A DNA stretch of 44,183 bases, taken from NCBI GenBank assembly GCA_019677205.1, contig JAAMXY010004250.1, positions 1 through 44,183 of the forward strand. The letters are read 5' to 3'. Shown here one piece after another: positions 20,927 to 31,456 of this stretch. The notes under the pieces are model-generated. The model saw only the letters and a program-made list of their open reading frames with translations, made no database searches and was not told the DNA's origin. The position numbers and the translations under genes were made by a program. Each line of letters opens with the position of its first letter. Positions within the stretch are counted from its first letter, which is position 1. The DNA comes from Pinguiococcus pyrenoidosus. Its lineage: Eukaryota; Sar; Pinguiophyceae; Pinguiochrysidales; Pinguiochrysidaceae.

Positions 20927-21954
20927 ATGGAGATGCAAGAGCCGCAAGGGATGGGCACGCCAAGTGCGGAGGCACCACCGGAGCATCTGGAGCCAGTGCT
21001 TGTGCGCCAAGGGCTCCGCTGGCGAGTGATTCACGTGGTCAGTTGTGCACCATTCCTGCACTGTGGCTCTCCCCATCTTACCTTAACACCCCAGCGTCCT
21101 TGCCTTCAACGTAATCTATTGCGAAGCCAAAGGAGCTTAACGTGAGTCCTGCCGGAGGAGAGGACCGGGCCACGAAGCATCGAAGCGCTGCGGCGAAAGG
21201 CAACCTGCCGCAAAGGGGCCGCCCGCTCTTCGGGAACATTCACTGGACTCCCTCGCCGTCCGTTCGGCAGCAATCTGACAAGAGCAAGCGAGATCGATCC
21301 TCCACGAGCGCGAAGCGGCGGCCAAGAAGCAGAACTGGTAGACCAGACGAGGTGTCAGTGGAGAAAAGCTTTCCGGGTCCGTGGGAGCTGCTTTTTGCTC
21401 CCGGCACCACCGTTGCCGTCCGAATTGTTGCGGCCGATGAAGAAGATAAGAGGAGGCTGTACCTCGGATGGGGAACCGTGGTGGGCGAGGAGTACCTCCG
21501 TGGGATCGTCGACGACGAAGAGGGCGATGCGTCCATAGCGGAGTATGTCCAGTACGCCCGGGGTTGCGCCGCCGGGGTCCGAGTGGCGGATCGGCCGAGA
21601 GGAGAGGCATCAGTCTTGGTTGCGCTCAAGCACGGTATCGTCCTCGTCGGGGTTCCCCTGTGTGCAATGGACCTCGTCTCCGTACCAATGAGCATTCAGG
21701 CCAGCGTGGACGACCTCGAGGAGCAGACCTTTCTCGAAGGGTTGCTCATCGCGGAGGGCCGCGAAGCGGCACTGGCGAGGCGGCAGGAAGACGAGAAGCG
21801 GAAATCAAAGAAAAGAATGGCACTTGAACGTCGAAGAGCCCAAGAGCAAAGGCGGAGGGAGGCTGCCCTTGAGGATGTGCTAGTGCACGGCTTTCGCCGG
21901 ACCTTGCAACACAAGGCAAGACGAGCGGCAGCAAAACGATCATGGCCGACGTGA
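20927..21954 (+). CDS. Basic protein with beta-rich core and coiled-coil tail, unknown function
   Basis: The best model is two exons, 20927-21141 and 21216-21954, with a 74-bp intron starting GTGAGT, giving 317 residues. The second exon is well supported; the first is less so because an alternative intron (GTCAGT...CCCCAG) is possible but leads to stops in other frames. The N-terminal third is Arg/Ser/Lys-rich. A folded core follows (PWELLFAPGTTVAVRIVAA, then LYLGWGTVVGEEYLRGIVDD and VALKHGIVLVGVPLCAMD) that looks like a small beta domain, perhaps Tudor-like. The last ~80 residues are Arg/Glu/Lys coiled coil. I do not recognise a family; a nucleic-acid or chromatin role is only a guess from charge. 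Confidence 0.5.
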
Positions 21955-22166
21955 AGGGTGCTAAGGAAAGTGCTCGTTTCTGCGCTCCAACCTGTCTGCA
22001 CTCCTGTATCCCAATCTGACATCGCCCCTGGGCAACTTGGGGATGATACACAAATCCACTCCTACGCTACGCTCCATTGACCGGAGCACTAGAGAAAAAC
22101 CACCCCTATCAGAAACTCACGCCTGCTAAATGCCAACTAGCTCGACCACGGCGTGCTACCAAGTCA
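21955..22166. other. Short convergent intergenic region
   Basis: 212 bases between two stop codons; no repeat or gene seen. The two 3' UTRs must nearly meet. Confidence 0.5.
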
Positions 22167-25100
22167 TCAAGAGGCAGACTTTTCGTCCATTTGCATGCTT
22201 GGCTTCTTCAGCGCCCGAGGCGGCGGCCGGGGGTTATCGAGCACAAGGATGTCGCGGATGTCAGGCAACACGACCGTCTCCTTCGCGAGGTACCACTTCG
22301 AGATCTCCTCTTTGCGGCGGCTGCAAGACCTGCGGCAGAAGCGGAGACAGTCTTTGAGGTCGTCAATGTCGCCCGACTGGCTACGCAGCCGGACTGCCTG
22401 CAGAGGACACTTGATGTGCCAGCTCCCTTTGGACGTGTACACCAGGAGGAGAACATATCCTTCTTTCTTCGACACGTCCTCGACGACCGCGATTGAGTCG
22501 ACGGTAATGCGGTTGTCAGGATCCAGCAGATCGTCCAAATACGCCAGCAGCTCATCGTGCATCTTGACCTTCCTGTCGACTTGGATGTCCTCGCCATACT
22601 TGCGGTGCTCGGGTCCAAACTCGTGCAGGATCGCCGAGAAGAAGAACAGGCTGAAGATCAGCGACTGGGCAACCACGAAGGCAAGAAAGGAGCCAAACTT
22701 CGGGAAGAACGTGATGTAGGGGGCAAGAAGGAACAAAGCCGCGCCGAAGGTGGAGATCGCGCCGGAAACGACGGAGACACCCATCCTGAAGAGCATGTCT
22801 TGCGTGCGGTGGCGACGGTCGACTTCGTTCGACTCCAAGTATGCGTCAGAGAGGTGCACGGTGTAGTCCACGGAAAGGCCCACGACCATCACGTAGATCA
22901 CTGCCTCGATGACGCCTAGCTTCCATCCGTTCCAAACGGTGAAAGCAATCACTCCAAGCACCATCAGACCGATGGTGCCGATCGCCATGGTCGCGATAAG
23001 CCAGTTGCCGGAGGCCACCAACATCACGCACCACGCGAGGAACAGCGACAGGGCGATGCCTTGGAATGCCTCGGCGATGATCTGCTCCTGGAGGAAGAAG
23101 TAGTGGAAGGCGCGCGCATCAGACACGAACGCAAACTGGAGGGTATCCTGGAAGTCGTAGATGGACGAGCCCGCCAGCTCTTCCCAGCTTTTCAGCCAGT
23201 CTTCCCAGTCTTCGAAGAGCTCGATGCCTTTCTCGAAGTCGAAGTCGACCTGCTCCGTGAGCACCGCCTCGATAATGAAGAAGCGCAGCACGCGTGTACC
23301 GAACACATCCTCCGCAAAAATGTAGTCCTCCCACACGTCCGCATTCGTCCGACCGGACTGATAATCCGGATCGGAGGTTGGTTGCGGGGCAGCCAGGAAC
23401 TCTCTGACCTTCTCTTCCGCCACTGCCGCGTCAACGATGTAATCTTCCTTGCTCAAGGCAAAATCTTCACGCGTCTTTGGACAGTTGTTCTCCTCGCACC
23501 AGGCCTTGAAAGACTGCCACCAGCAGCGGACGGGGCGCGACACAAACTGGTCAGCAACGAAGACCTTCCGATCTGACGCGCTGATTCGCTCGGACCCGTC
23601 GGAGAACTCCATGTCTTCACAGAAGTCGAGATACCACTTCTGGACGTACTCGTCACTAGACACCTCCGTGATCGTCTCGTCCCAGATGATGGTGCCGTAG
23701 TCTTCGGGGTCCGTCGGATCGCACGGGCTCCCGCAATCATCTTGATCCAGATCCTTGATTCCGAAGGGAATCTGCACGTAAATGCGCCTCGGATCGTCCT
23801 CCCTGGCAAAGAACTCAGCCTTGATGTCCGGGAACTTGATGTAGTTGTCTTCGTCCGGGAAGAGCTCGGGAAGCTCGGGATCCGGCTCCAACTGCGCCGC
23901 AAATATGATGCAAACCAAGATGTAGATGCTGAACAAGGCGATCACAACCTTGGAGCCGCAGCCCTTCCTTCCAGCGGGGCTGCCGTCGATAATCCATGTG
24001 TAAAATTTGTCGCGAAAGAACACCTCCACGGTGCCCGGCTCGGGCGGCTGGGAGGCGTCCGCCTTGGGATAGCCCCAGTTCTTGCTGCTCTTGACGGGGA
24101 AGCAGTAGCACGCGTACAGCTTTGCGCCCGTGCCGACGTAGTACTGCCACACCGCGATTACGCGAGGCCAGACCAAGCAGACAGAGCAGAAGTTGCAGAT
24201 CACGAGCAGCGCACAGAAGATGCCGAAGGTGTACACCGCCGGGAAGACCGAAGTGGCATTGGCGAAGAAGGACAGGGCCGTGCTCGAGCTGGTCACGGAC
24301 ATCGCTTTCCCAGCCACTGCCAGAGCTTCCGCAATGCGCACACGAAACGGCTGGCCAGGAAAGTGCCATTCCGTCGCGTTCCAGGTGTCCAGGAACACGA
24401 AGATGTCGTCCACGCCGATTCCCAGGATGATGAAGACGCCGAGCATGTTCAAGACGCCGAAGTACTCGAACTGGAAGACGAAGCGATACAGGAGGATCGC
24501 GGGAATGAAGTTCAGCAGGATCATGACCATGCCAGCGATTGCTAGGAAGAAGCTGGACGTTTGCGCCGTGAGGTAGGAGAGCACGAACAGGAAGCTGCCA
24601 GCGACCCACATGAAGGACTGGAAGAGTTGCTCCTCGGCGTAGAGGTCCTCCATTCCCGTTCCGTCCCAGTAGACATCGACGCCATTGCCGATTCCGTCCT
24701 CCAGGTCGTCCTGGAACTCGAAGAGAAACTCGCCGATGTCGGCTTCTTGCTCGTCGAGATCATCGCCCTCGGTCTCGAGGAGGCTGTCGCCATCCCGCCG
24801 AGGCGTGCCCATGAAGATTTCCGTGCGCCAGCCTCTCACCGTCGTGCTGCGAGGCTCGCCCGTAAAGCTGAGGCCGAAGCCGGAGTCGACGACAGACCAG
24901 AAGTAGTTGGCCGCCGTGGCGTTGCCGATGGGGATGGAGGTGTTGTCGCAGATGAAGGCCGTTTCATTGACTTCGACGTACGCGAACGGACTCCGGGTGG
25001 TGTCGGCCTCGGGAGGGCACTCGCTCGCCTCCAGGTGGCAGTACCTCGACCAATACTCAATGACCGTGGCGATGTTGGAGCTGCTGAAGTCGGTGTCGTC

Positions 25101-26111
25101 AACGCTTCGGTCTGCCGGATCTGCGAAGGCGAAGCTGCCCGGCCCACTCTGCGCGAGCTTCGAGTTGAGGAAGATGTCCAAGTTGCCGAGGGAAGGTACC
25201 GTCGGACTGTCGCCGTCGGTGGCGTCGTAGGCGGGCAGCCAGAACGCTGGATCGAAGAAGTTCAGAGCCGACGTGTGACGACGACATCCTATTTCGGTGA
25301 ACTCCAGGTCGTCGGGATCGCCGCAGATCGTATCGCCCAACGTGTAGTCGAGGGTGCAGAAATCTTCGTACTCCCTGTCAAAGATGATCTTCTCTTCGAG
25401 CTTCTTCATGTCCGCCAGAACATCCGGGTCGTCCAGGCCGCCACTCCTCTTGATGTACAAGATCTCGAGCGAAAACTCATCTTCCTCTCGTTCTTGCAGG
25501 GAAAGACCATACTCGTCCAGCTTCGCACCGGCAATCTCCTCCGCTTGAAGGACCGCGGTTTCTGCCTTGTAGGTGCGGTGCTCGCGGATGTACATCGGCA
25601 CCTCCGTGCTGATTCGGATGATGGTGGCCCCAAAGGACGCCGCGATGCCCATCAAGAAGCCAAGCACGACGAAGCAGCTGTACGCGCGGCAGCAGAACGT
25701 GCACGGATTGCGCTCCATCTTCGCGAAGTATCCGTCGTCGTTGCCGCCCATGGAGGACTCCATGCGGTCATTGTATTCCTATGGAACCGGTCAGCACCGC
25801 GGCGATCCGAGGACACCCTGCTTCGTGCGGACAGACCTGCTCACTGAGTAGGCCCACCGACTCTTCGTTCAGCTGGTCGGCAACGCTGTGCATCATGTCG
25901 TACTCATGCTCCTTCTCTTTTAGCTCCGCTTCGTGGCTTTTGTGCTTCGCCTGATTCTGTTTCTGCGGGGAAGAGGGTGGATTTAGCTTAGTCCGCCGCG
26001 TCTTGGAACCTTGGTCGGGTTGTCAACCCTCCACAAGTACCACATGCTTACATCCACGTAGACCGTGTCCATTACCTCCTTGTCGGTGATGTTGCCGTCA
26101 TCATCCATCAT
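22167..26111 (-). CDS. Dispatched/Patched-family RND transporter
   Basis: Three exons (26111-26052, 25962-25837, 25778-22167) give 1265 residues. Introns are 89 and 58 bp. Exon 1 encodes MMDDDGNITDKEVMDTVYVD, like the second half of an EF-hand, and exon 2 is a Lys/Glu coiled coil; together they precede the first membrane helix (~94-118). A large Cys-containing loop follows. The first helix cluster (~455-600) carries GIGVDDIFVFLDTW, the GxxxDD proton-relay motif of Patched and Dispatched. After a further loop, the second cluster (~970-1130) has GLSVDYTVHLSDAY. The cytosolic tail is basic. It likely moves a sterol, lipid or lipidated cargo using an ion gradient. A further upstream exon is possible because the frame stays open 5' of the ATG. 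Confidence 0.84.
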
Positions 26112-26578
26112 CGGTGCAACTGCACGTTGCTTGCTTGCCGGGCTCAGAATCTTTCCGCCGGGGAGGGGACCTGAAGCCGAGGTTGGAAGAATGAGCCGAA
26201 GGCCACCTTGCGCGCACCCACTTAAGCCTCGCGCGGTTGCAGCTCTTCACACCAGCCGCCACATTTAGTTGCTGGGCAGGACGTCTGCGTTCCAGATCGC
26301 AGATCTTCTCCATTTCGAGGCGTGGTCTTACCAGTCCTTCGTTTGGTCCGACAGTCTTCGCGCGAGTGGATCTCCTATCCGCGAGCTTCGCCAGCCTAGG
26401 CCAGAGCTCGCTTCACGTGACTTTGCTGCAGATGCGCAAAGGATGAAGGCCGACGAAGACGCGTCTGTTCGGAGGACTTGCTCGGCGCTCTCTGGGGGGA
26501 TTTCGGAGCCTCGCGAGTCGTGTGCTTTTTTGAAGCCGGAAGTATCCACGTAAGTGCGCATTTGCTCATTTGCTCGAG

Positions 26579-26685
26579 GAAAGCAACGGATTGGCCGTCG
26601 ACGTCATTGGGTGTAGATCTACTGCTGATAAGCTGTAATATCGACGAGTCGGAAAGCAACGGACTGACCATCGACGTCATTGGGT
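26579..26685 (+). repeat. 34-bp direct repeat, two copies 73 bp apart
   Basis: Copies at 26579-26612 and 26652-26685 share GAAAGCAACGGA followed by TCGACGTCATTGGGT, with three mismatches between them (TTGGCCG against CTGACCA). CGACGTCA within the repeat resembles a CRE/bZIP site (ACGT core). It is in the gap between the Dispatched-like and LHC-like genes. Confidence 0.75.
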
Positions 26686-27525
26686 CTGGATATAGGGCTG
26701 AGGAGCTTTGCTATGCACAACTTCAAAACTCCTTTGCAGGGAGATTTCTGGAGCTCTCCCCCGGTCCATCAGGCCCTTCTGACGCTCTTGGAATCGGCCC
26801 CGCAAGTACATGATCCGATTGGCCAATGGCACGCCGACTCTAGGAATGATTCGGCTTAGCACTTCCATCTGTGCCTGGCCCGAGTTACGTATGCCTTTAA
26901 TGCGGCCAACGGGGTGCACCCGGAAGAGCAATCCACCATCACGAACGAATCTAGGTCGAATGAGAAGCCGGCAGCTCCTGCGAAACGACGCGCCGGTTCT
27001 CCCGTCCGCCGCATATCTTCTTGTCCCTGCCGCGGGCCGATTTGCTCTAGCGCGGAGATATGTAGAGAGGCATGTTGTCGTGGAACACACGTCTGACAAG
27101 GAGAATGAGAGGGCTACGTGGCTGGCGGGAGCGAAAAAGCCGGCCGCTGCGTGCGTCATCGTCATGCAGCCATGCAGCATCCATCATCGACTCGCTCGTC
27201 CATCCATCATCATCATGCATGCATCAGCCAGCCAGCCACGAGCGAAAGCAGCGTGCGACGTGCGCTGATTGTGAGCGAGTCGACGAGGTGGCTGGGAAGC
27301 AACAATGATGATGACGACGAGGCCCGAACCGGATGAGCAGCGGCGAAGACAACATCGCTCCACGCTGAACGCATCGAGACGTGGTGCGGCTCGCTCGACG
27401 CGCGGATCGCGGGAATACCTGATTACTGTGGAAACAGTACGATCTCAATACCAGCAGCCGCCAGCCGCCAAGCGCCCCACGCCCCACGAGAATGAGAGCA
27501 TCGCACGGAAATCAGTATTCCCTCA

Positions 27526-27567
27526 AATCTCCAATTTCCAATCTCCAATTTCCAATCTCCAATCCCC
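27526..27567 (+). repeat. Three-copy 14-bp tandem repeat (AATCTCCAATTTCC)
   Basis: Three adjoining copies, the third ending CCCC instead of TTCC. Each carries CCAAT. It lies 290 bases upstream of the LHC-like start, so these could be stacked CCAAT boxes or plain minisatellite. Confidence 0.8.
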
Positions 27568-27613
27568 TTGCTCAAATCTGAAACGTCGTTCCTGGTACGG
27601 ACCAATCCCAGAT

Positions 27614-27654
27614 CCATATTCGATGGCAACCTTCCAACGCGGGCCATATTCGCG
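27614..27654 (+). promoter_or_regulatory. Two CCATATTCG elements, 30 bp apart, in the LHC-like promoter
   Basis: CCATATTCG starts at 27614 and 27644, an exact 30-bp step (about three DNA turns). The second copy extends to CCATATTCGCG, identical to the element at 15876 before SDHA. They lie 205-245 bases before the ATG. Confidence 0.45.
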
Positions 27655-27859
27655 AAAGCTTGAGAGCGAAGATTTCCGGGAGTCTGTCCACACAGCTGAA
27701 GGACAGCGGCATAGAGCAGTTAGTTGAACCCGCCGTGCCCGCGATCTTGGACCGTCCTAATCGTCATCGCTCCGGACGTCACTTGGCAATGCAACGTGCG
27801 AAGAGCTTCTAGCGCTCGTCTCGGTCCTCGCATCCCGCACACTCCACCGCGTTGGCATC

Positions 27860-28994
27860 ATGAAGCTCTGCGTTGCTGCTGCCGTCCTTGCGGCCCTGGT
27901 TGCCCCTTCCTCTGCCTTTGTGGCGCCTCTGAAGAGCCGCTCGGTCTCAAGTAAGTCTTCTTCGCGAGAACCGGGATGCGGCGCCGACCTCTTGCTTGGT
28001 CGCCGGGCGTGGATGCCAGCATGCCTTGCGCATACCCACGGCGGCCTCTCCTTGGAGGAGTGGATGAATGCTAGGAGTGGGAGGAAGTAGGAAGGGAAAG
28101 ATGCCGGCTGCTCCCATTGCGGCCCAGCGAGGCAGCCGCCCCTAAACATAAAGGCGATGCTCGGGAAAGCGGGAACATGGTGCGAGCAAGCACGCAAGCC
28201 AATGCGACGCTTCCCAAACCTGCAACCCCGCTTCCAGCCGTCGACGCCGGAAGCTTGGAGACGGGGGAGAGCGGCGGGCTGCTAGCAGGGCTGTAGTAGT
28301 TTGGCAGCAGACCCCGCCAAACCTCCTGGAGGCGGATTGCTGATGCCTTGATTTACTGTATGATAGGCCGCATGCCGATGCGCATGTCTGTTTTTGACAA
28401 CGCCGTCACGGAGTTCAAGTCCAACTTCCCCAACTTCTATGCCCGCGGCTGGGGACCGACCACCAAGGCCGAACGCTGGAACGGCCGCCACGCCATGTTC
28501 GGCTGGGTTGCACTTATCGCCACGGGCTACGCGCAGGCCCACAACCTGATCCCGGACTTCGACAAGCCCGTCGACCTGGCGCAGTGGGGAACCCTGGCGA
28601 TCCTTGCGGGAAAGCAGACGATCAGCACCGGTACGAGCCGACGCGTTGCCAAGACGGCCACCCTCGAAGCTCACGACTTTCGTTCTTGTCTGCTCGTTTT
28701 TTGCTAGGCCGTGCGACCATCCTCATCGCCCATGTGCACGCGCTTCTTGTCAGCGTCTGCGCGGCGCTCTGCCCGCTTAGCTTCCAGGACAAGCTTTTCC
28801 TCGATGAAGGCGAAGCCGATGAGCCCGCGGCGGGCCTCATCCCGCAGGCGGATCTTGGCATCACCAAGTCGGCGGAGCTCTGGAACGGACGCGTTGCCAT
28901 GCTCGGCCTCGTTGTCCTCGTCATCACCTCGGTTGCCACTGACACGCCGGTCATGAGCGTCATTAACACTGGCCTCGGTGGTCTTCTGTTGTAA
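27860..28994 (+). CDS. Light-harvesting-complex-superfamily (LHC-like) plastid protein
   Basis: Three exons (27860-27950, 28367-28630, 28708-28994) give 213 residues in phase. Exon 1 is the bipartite plastid signal: hydrophobic MKLCVAAAVLAALVAPSSA, then FVAP with Phe at +1, then basic residues. Three membrane helices follow. Helix 1 (~66-85) has ERWNGRHAMFGW and helix 3 (~175-197) ELWNGRVAMLGL, both with the Glu/Asn-Gly-Arg chlorophyll-binding signature; helix 2 (~119-143) starts GRATILIAHVHALL. The middle loop holds FQDKLFLDEGEADEP. It should bind pigment in the thylakoid membrane. It differs from ordinary FCP antennae and may belong to the RedCAP or another LHC-like group; I cannot place it exactly. 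Intron 1 is 416 bp, intron 2 is 77 bp. Confidence 0.87.
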
Positions 28995-29406
28995 TCTGCG
29001 TAACTGCAAGGCGTGAGAGCGCCAGATGGATGCTCCCTTGGAGACGCTTCCACACCGAAAGCCCTTCGCTTCTCCGCGATTGTGCGGAGACGCGGTCTGC
29101 TCGAGCGTGCTGAGAGCGTATCTTGGATGTAAACGATGAGTCTATCTGAAAAATCGCAGTATGGAAACCCTTTGGTCCCGATGTTCCAGTGACCCCTCGG
29201 CTGCCAACAAAGCTCCCACTCGCGCTCATTCCAACTGGCTCTTCTGGCCTTCTTCCTTTTGGCCTGCCTTTTGGCCTGCCTTTTGGCCTGCCTTTTGGCC
29301 TGCCTTTTGGCCTGCCTTTCGGCCTGCTTTTTGGCCTGCCTTTTGCCTGCCTTTTGCCTGTCTCATTCACCTCCTTCGCTCCATTCTCCTCCTCCTCCGA
29401 CCGGGT
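28995..29406. other. Convergent intergenic region, mostly tandem repeat
   Basis: The gap between the LHC-like and sugar-transporter stops. About a quarter of it is the 12-bp array listed next; the rest shows no gene. Confidence 0.6.
29261..29360 (+). repeat. 12-bp tandem repeat (GGCCTGCCTTTT), about eight copies
   Basis: Seven full 12-bp units run from 29261 to 29344 (unit 5 ends TTTC, unit 6 has one C to T change), followed by one shortened 11-bp unit and a partial one. It reads as Lys-Gly-Arg-Pro on the minus strand, but no gene start or splice supports translation. Confidence 0.9.
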
Positions 29407-31203
29407 CTACTTCGAGCCGGAGATTGCCGACGCCTCCTCAAGGCTTTTCCCAGCTGTTTCCGGAATGAATCTTGAGAAGGGCCATGGAGGAAGGCTGATG
29501 AGTATCGATCTCTCGCTTCTTCTCCTCCGTCTCCCCCTTAGGATTGCGCCACAACAGGACGACTTACCGGCGCACGAACACGAAGACCACTCCACACATG
29601 CCTGCAAAGAACGTGATCAATCGCTGCGTGCCAAAGTGATACGTCAGGACGGGGAAGATGGCGACCATGAGCGCGTTGAACAGCCATTGGGTGCCGGCCG
29701 AGACAGACATGCCTGCAAGACGGGGATATCAGCGCGGGAGGAGACCTAGGCTCCGATTTGGAGGGAGCCAGCGAGAGTAGGGGCACGTCGGGTGCAGTTG
29801 ACTCAAGGAGGCGTACCAAGTGCACGTGCTTCGCTGGGAAGAATCTCGGAAGAGATGATGTTCGGGATCGGGCCAAGGCTGAACGAGAAGGCAATGCCGA
29901 AGAGCGCCACGCCGGCCACCGCTGCAAGGGCTCGTACCAAGGAGCCAGCCGGGAGCACGGTGAAGGAGGCCGAGAGCAGCGCAAGGCACAAGCCCATGAG
30001 AGGGAGGCATCCCAGCAGCAGCCCTCTCCTGCCGACGCTATCCATCACCGTCCCGGCGGCTAGCACAGCAAACGGTTTGGGCAGATACGCAAGCAGCGTA
30101 GCGCCCATGGACGCGGCGTCCCGATTGAGGCCCAGGCGGCTAAAGAGTTGGACCGCCCCCGCCTCGCGAAGGATCTCGGGCGTGTAGTAGATGATGGTGT
30201 TGATGCCCGTGACCTGCTGGAACATCTGCAGACACATGCAGATCAACACGACTCTGCGGATCCCAGGGCGAAGCAGCACGGCCCAGCTCTGCCTTTCCCG
30301 GCTCGCTGCCTTCCCGCTCGAGCTCGTCCCTGCGCTAGACTCGGAGAAGGCCTCAAACTCCCGCATCACGGGATCAGAGGGCGCCAGCTCGGCAACCGGA
30401 TCCAATCCCCGAAGCCTCTTGAGCGCCCGCAGCGCGTCCTCCCGTCGACCCTTGCGCAGCAGCCATCTGGGCGACTCCGGCAGGCGCAGCAGGGCGAGCA
30501 TCTGCAGGATGGCGGGGACCACTGATACTCCAAGCATGAGTCTCCACTTCCCCTCGGTCACCATGATGATGGCGAGGTCGATCAGATACGAAGCGAAGAT
30601 GCCGCAGGTGATGAAGAGCTGGGGCACGGTCGCGAGCTGGCCCCGGCTCTCGCGATCCACGCACTCGGCAATGTACACGGGGACGACGGCGCCAGCAGTC
30701 CCCATGGCCAAGCCGACCACGAAGCGGCCCAGCACCAACGTTGCCAACGTGGGCGACCACGCCAGGAGAGCTCCACCGAGCAAGAACACCTGCGCCCCAA
30801 GCTGCATGGCCCGCTTCTGCCCCGCCCGCTCCGCCAGAGGCCCCGCCGCCAGCGTGCCCAGCACGGCGCCAACGGTGGTGGCGGACACCACCAGGCCTTT
30901 GACGCCTGGGCGGTGCTCGAGCCCGAACTCGGGCACCAGGAACAGCAGGGCGCCTGCAATGACGCCGGTGTCATAGCCATGCAACAGGCTTCCCAGGGCG
31001 GCGGTGGCGGCCACGGTGATGCCCATCTGCTTCTGCTTCTGCTTGCGCCGCGTGGAGATGCCCATGGGATCCGCCGGGCCCGCGCCGCCCTGCAGGGCGA
31101 CGCTCTTCAGGGGCTCTGGCGCGGCAGAGGCCTTTGGAGGTGCCGGTAGAAGGCCATGGCCCTCGCAGAGGAGGAGAGCCAGGAGGCACGTTCGGAGGAG
31201 CAT
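29407..31203 (-). CDS. MFS sugar transporter (hexose/inositol type)
   Basis: Three exons (31203-29817, 29712-29568, 29470-29407) give 531 residues. The first 20 residues (MLLRTCLLALLLCEGHG) look like a signal peptide and are followed by a Pro/Ala-rich stretch, so the protein may go to the secretory system or plastid envelope. Family signatures are present: HGYDTGVIAGA in helix 1, GRFVVGLAMG, PVYIAECVDRESRGQL, PESPRWLLRKGRRE near 240, QQVTGINTIIYY near 325, and PETAGKSLEE at the very end, encoded by the last small exon. Twelve helices are expected. It should carry a monosaccharide or inositol, by facilitated diffusion or proton symport. The exon 3 frame was fixed by the PETAGKSLEE motif and by phase. 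Confidence 0.92.
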
Positions 31204-31456
31204 GGCGGCGGCGGAAGATCACGGGGCGTCGTGCCTCCGGCCTCGTGCGTTGTTGCAGATCTTGAAAGATCTCAGCTGTGCTATAGCTGTTTGCTCCATG
31301 TTTTGCAGCAGACCAACGGCGTCGAGGTAGCAGGCTTTGATGCGTATGGTGTGGCATTGACGCTTTGGCCGTTCTCTCTAGTCTGTCTCTGTGGGGCGCT
31401 GCTGCCCAGGCGCTATCATGTCTAGCCAGTCGCCGCCGTCCTTGCTATTTGCTGCC
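31204..31456. other. Short gap between two minus-strand genes
   Basis: This holds the promoter side of the sugar transporter and the 3' end of the next gene. Nothing else seen; a donor-like GTCAGT in the last codons of the upstream gene leaves a further exon here possible. Confidence 0.4.

Larger units (their letters stand above)
26112..27859. other. Long divergent intergenic region with repeats; LHC promoter at the right end
   Basis: This 1.75-kb head-to-head gap holds no gene I can support. It contains a direct repeat (26579/26652), CATC and CCAG simple sequence near 27170-27240, and a 14-bp tandem repeat (27526-27567). Near its right end are a CCAAT at 27602 and two copies of CCATATTCG. 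Confidence 0.5.

Noticed and set aside
24561-25847. 428-codon plus-strand open frame
   Set aside because: Antisense to the Dispatched-like transporter; no domain.
26677-27180. 167-codon minus-strand frame
   Set aside because: Overlaps a plus-strand frame of similar length and simple sequence; neither shows a domain.
28963-29370. Minus-strand Lys-Gly-Arg-Pro repeat protein
   Set aside because: It only translates the 12-bp tandem array and overlaps the end of the LHC-like gene.
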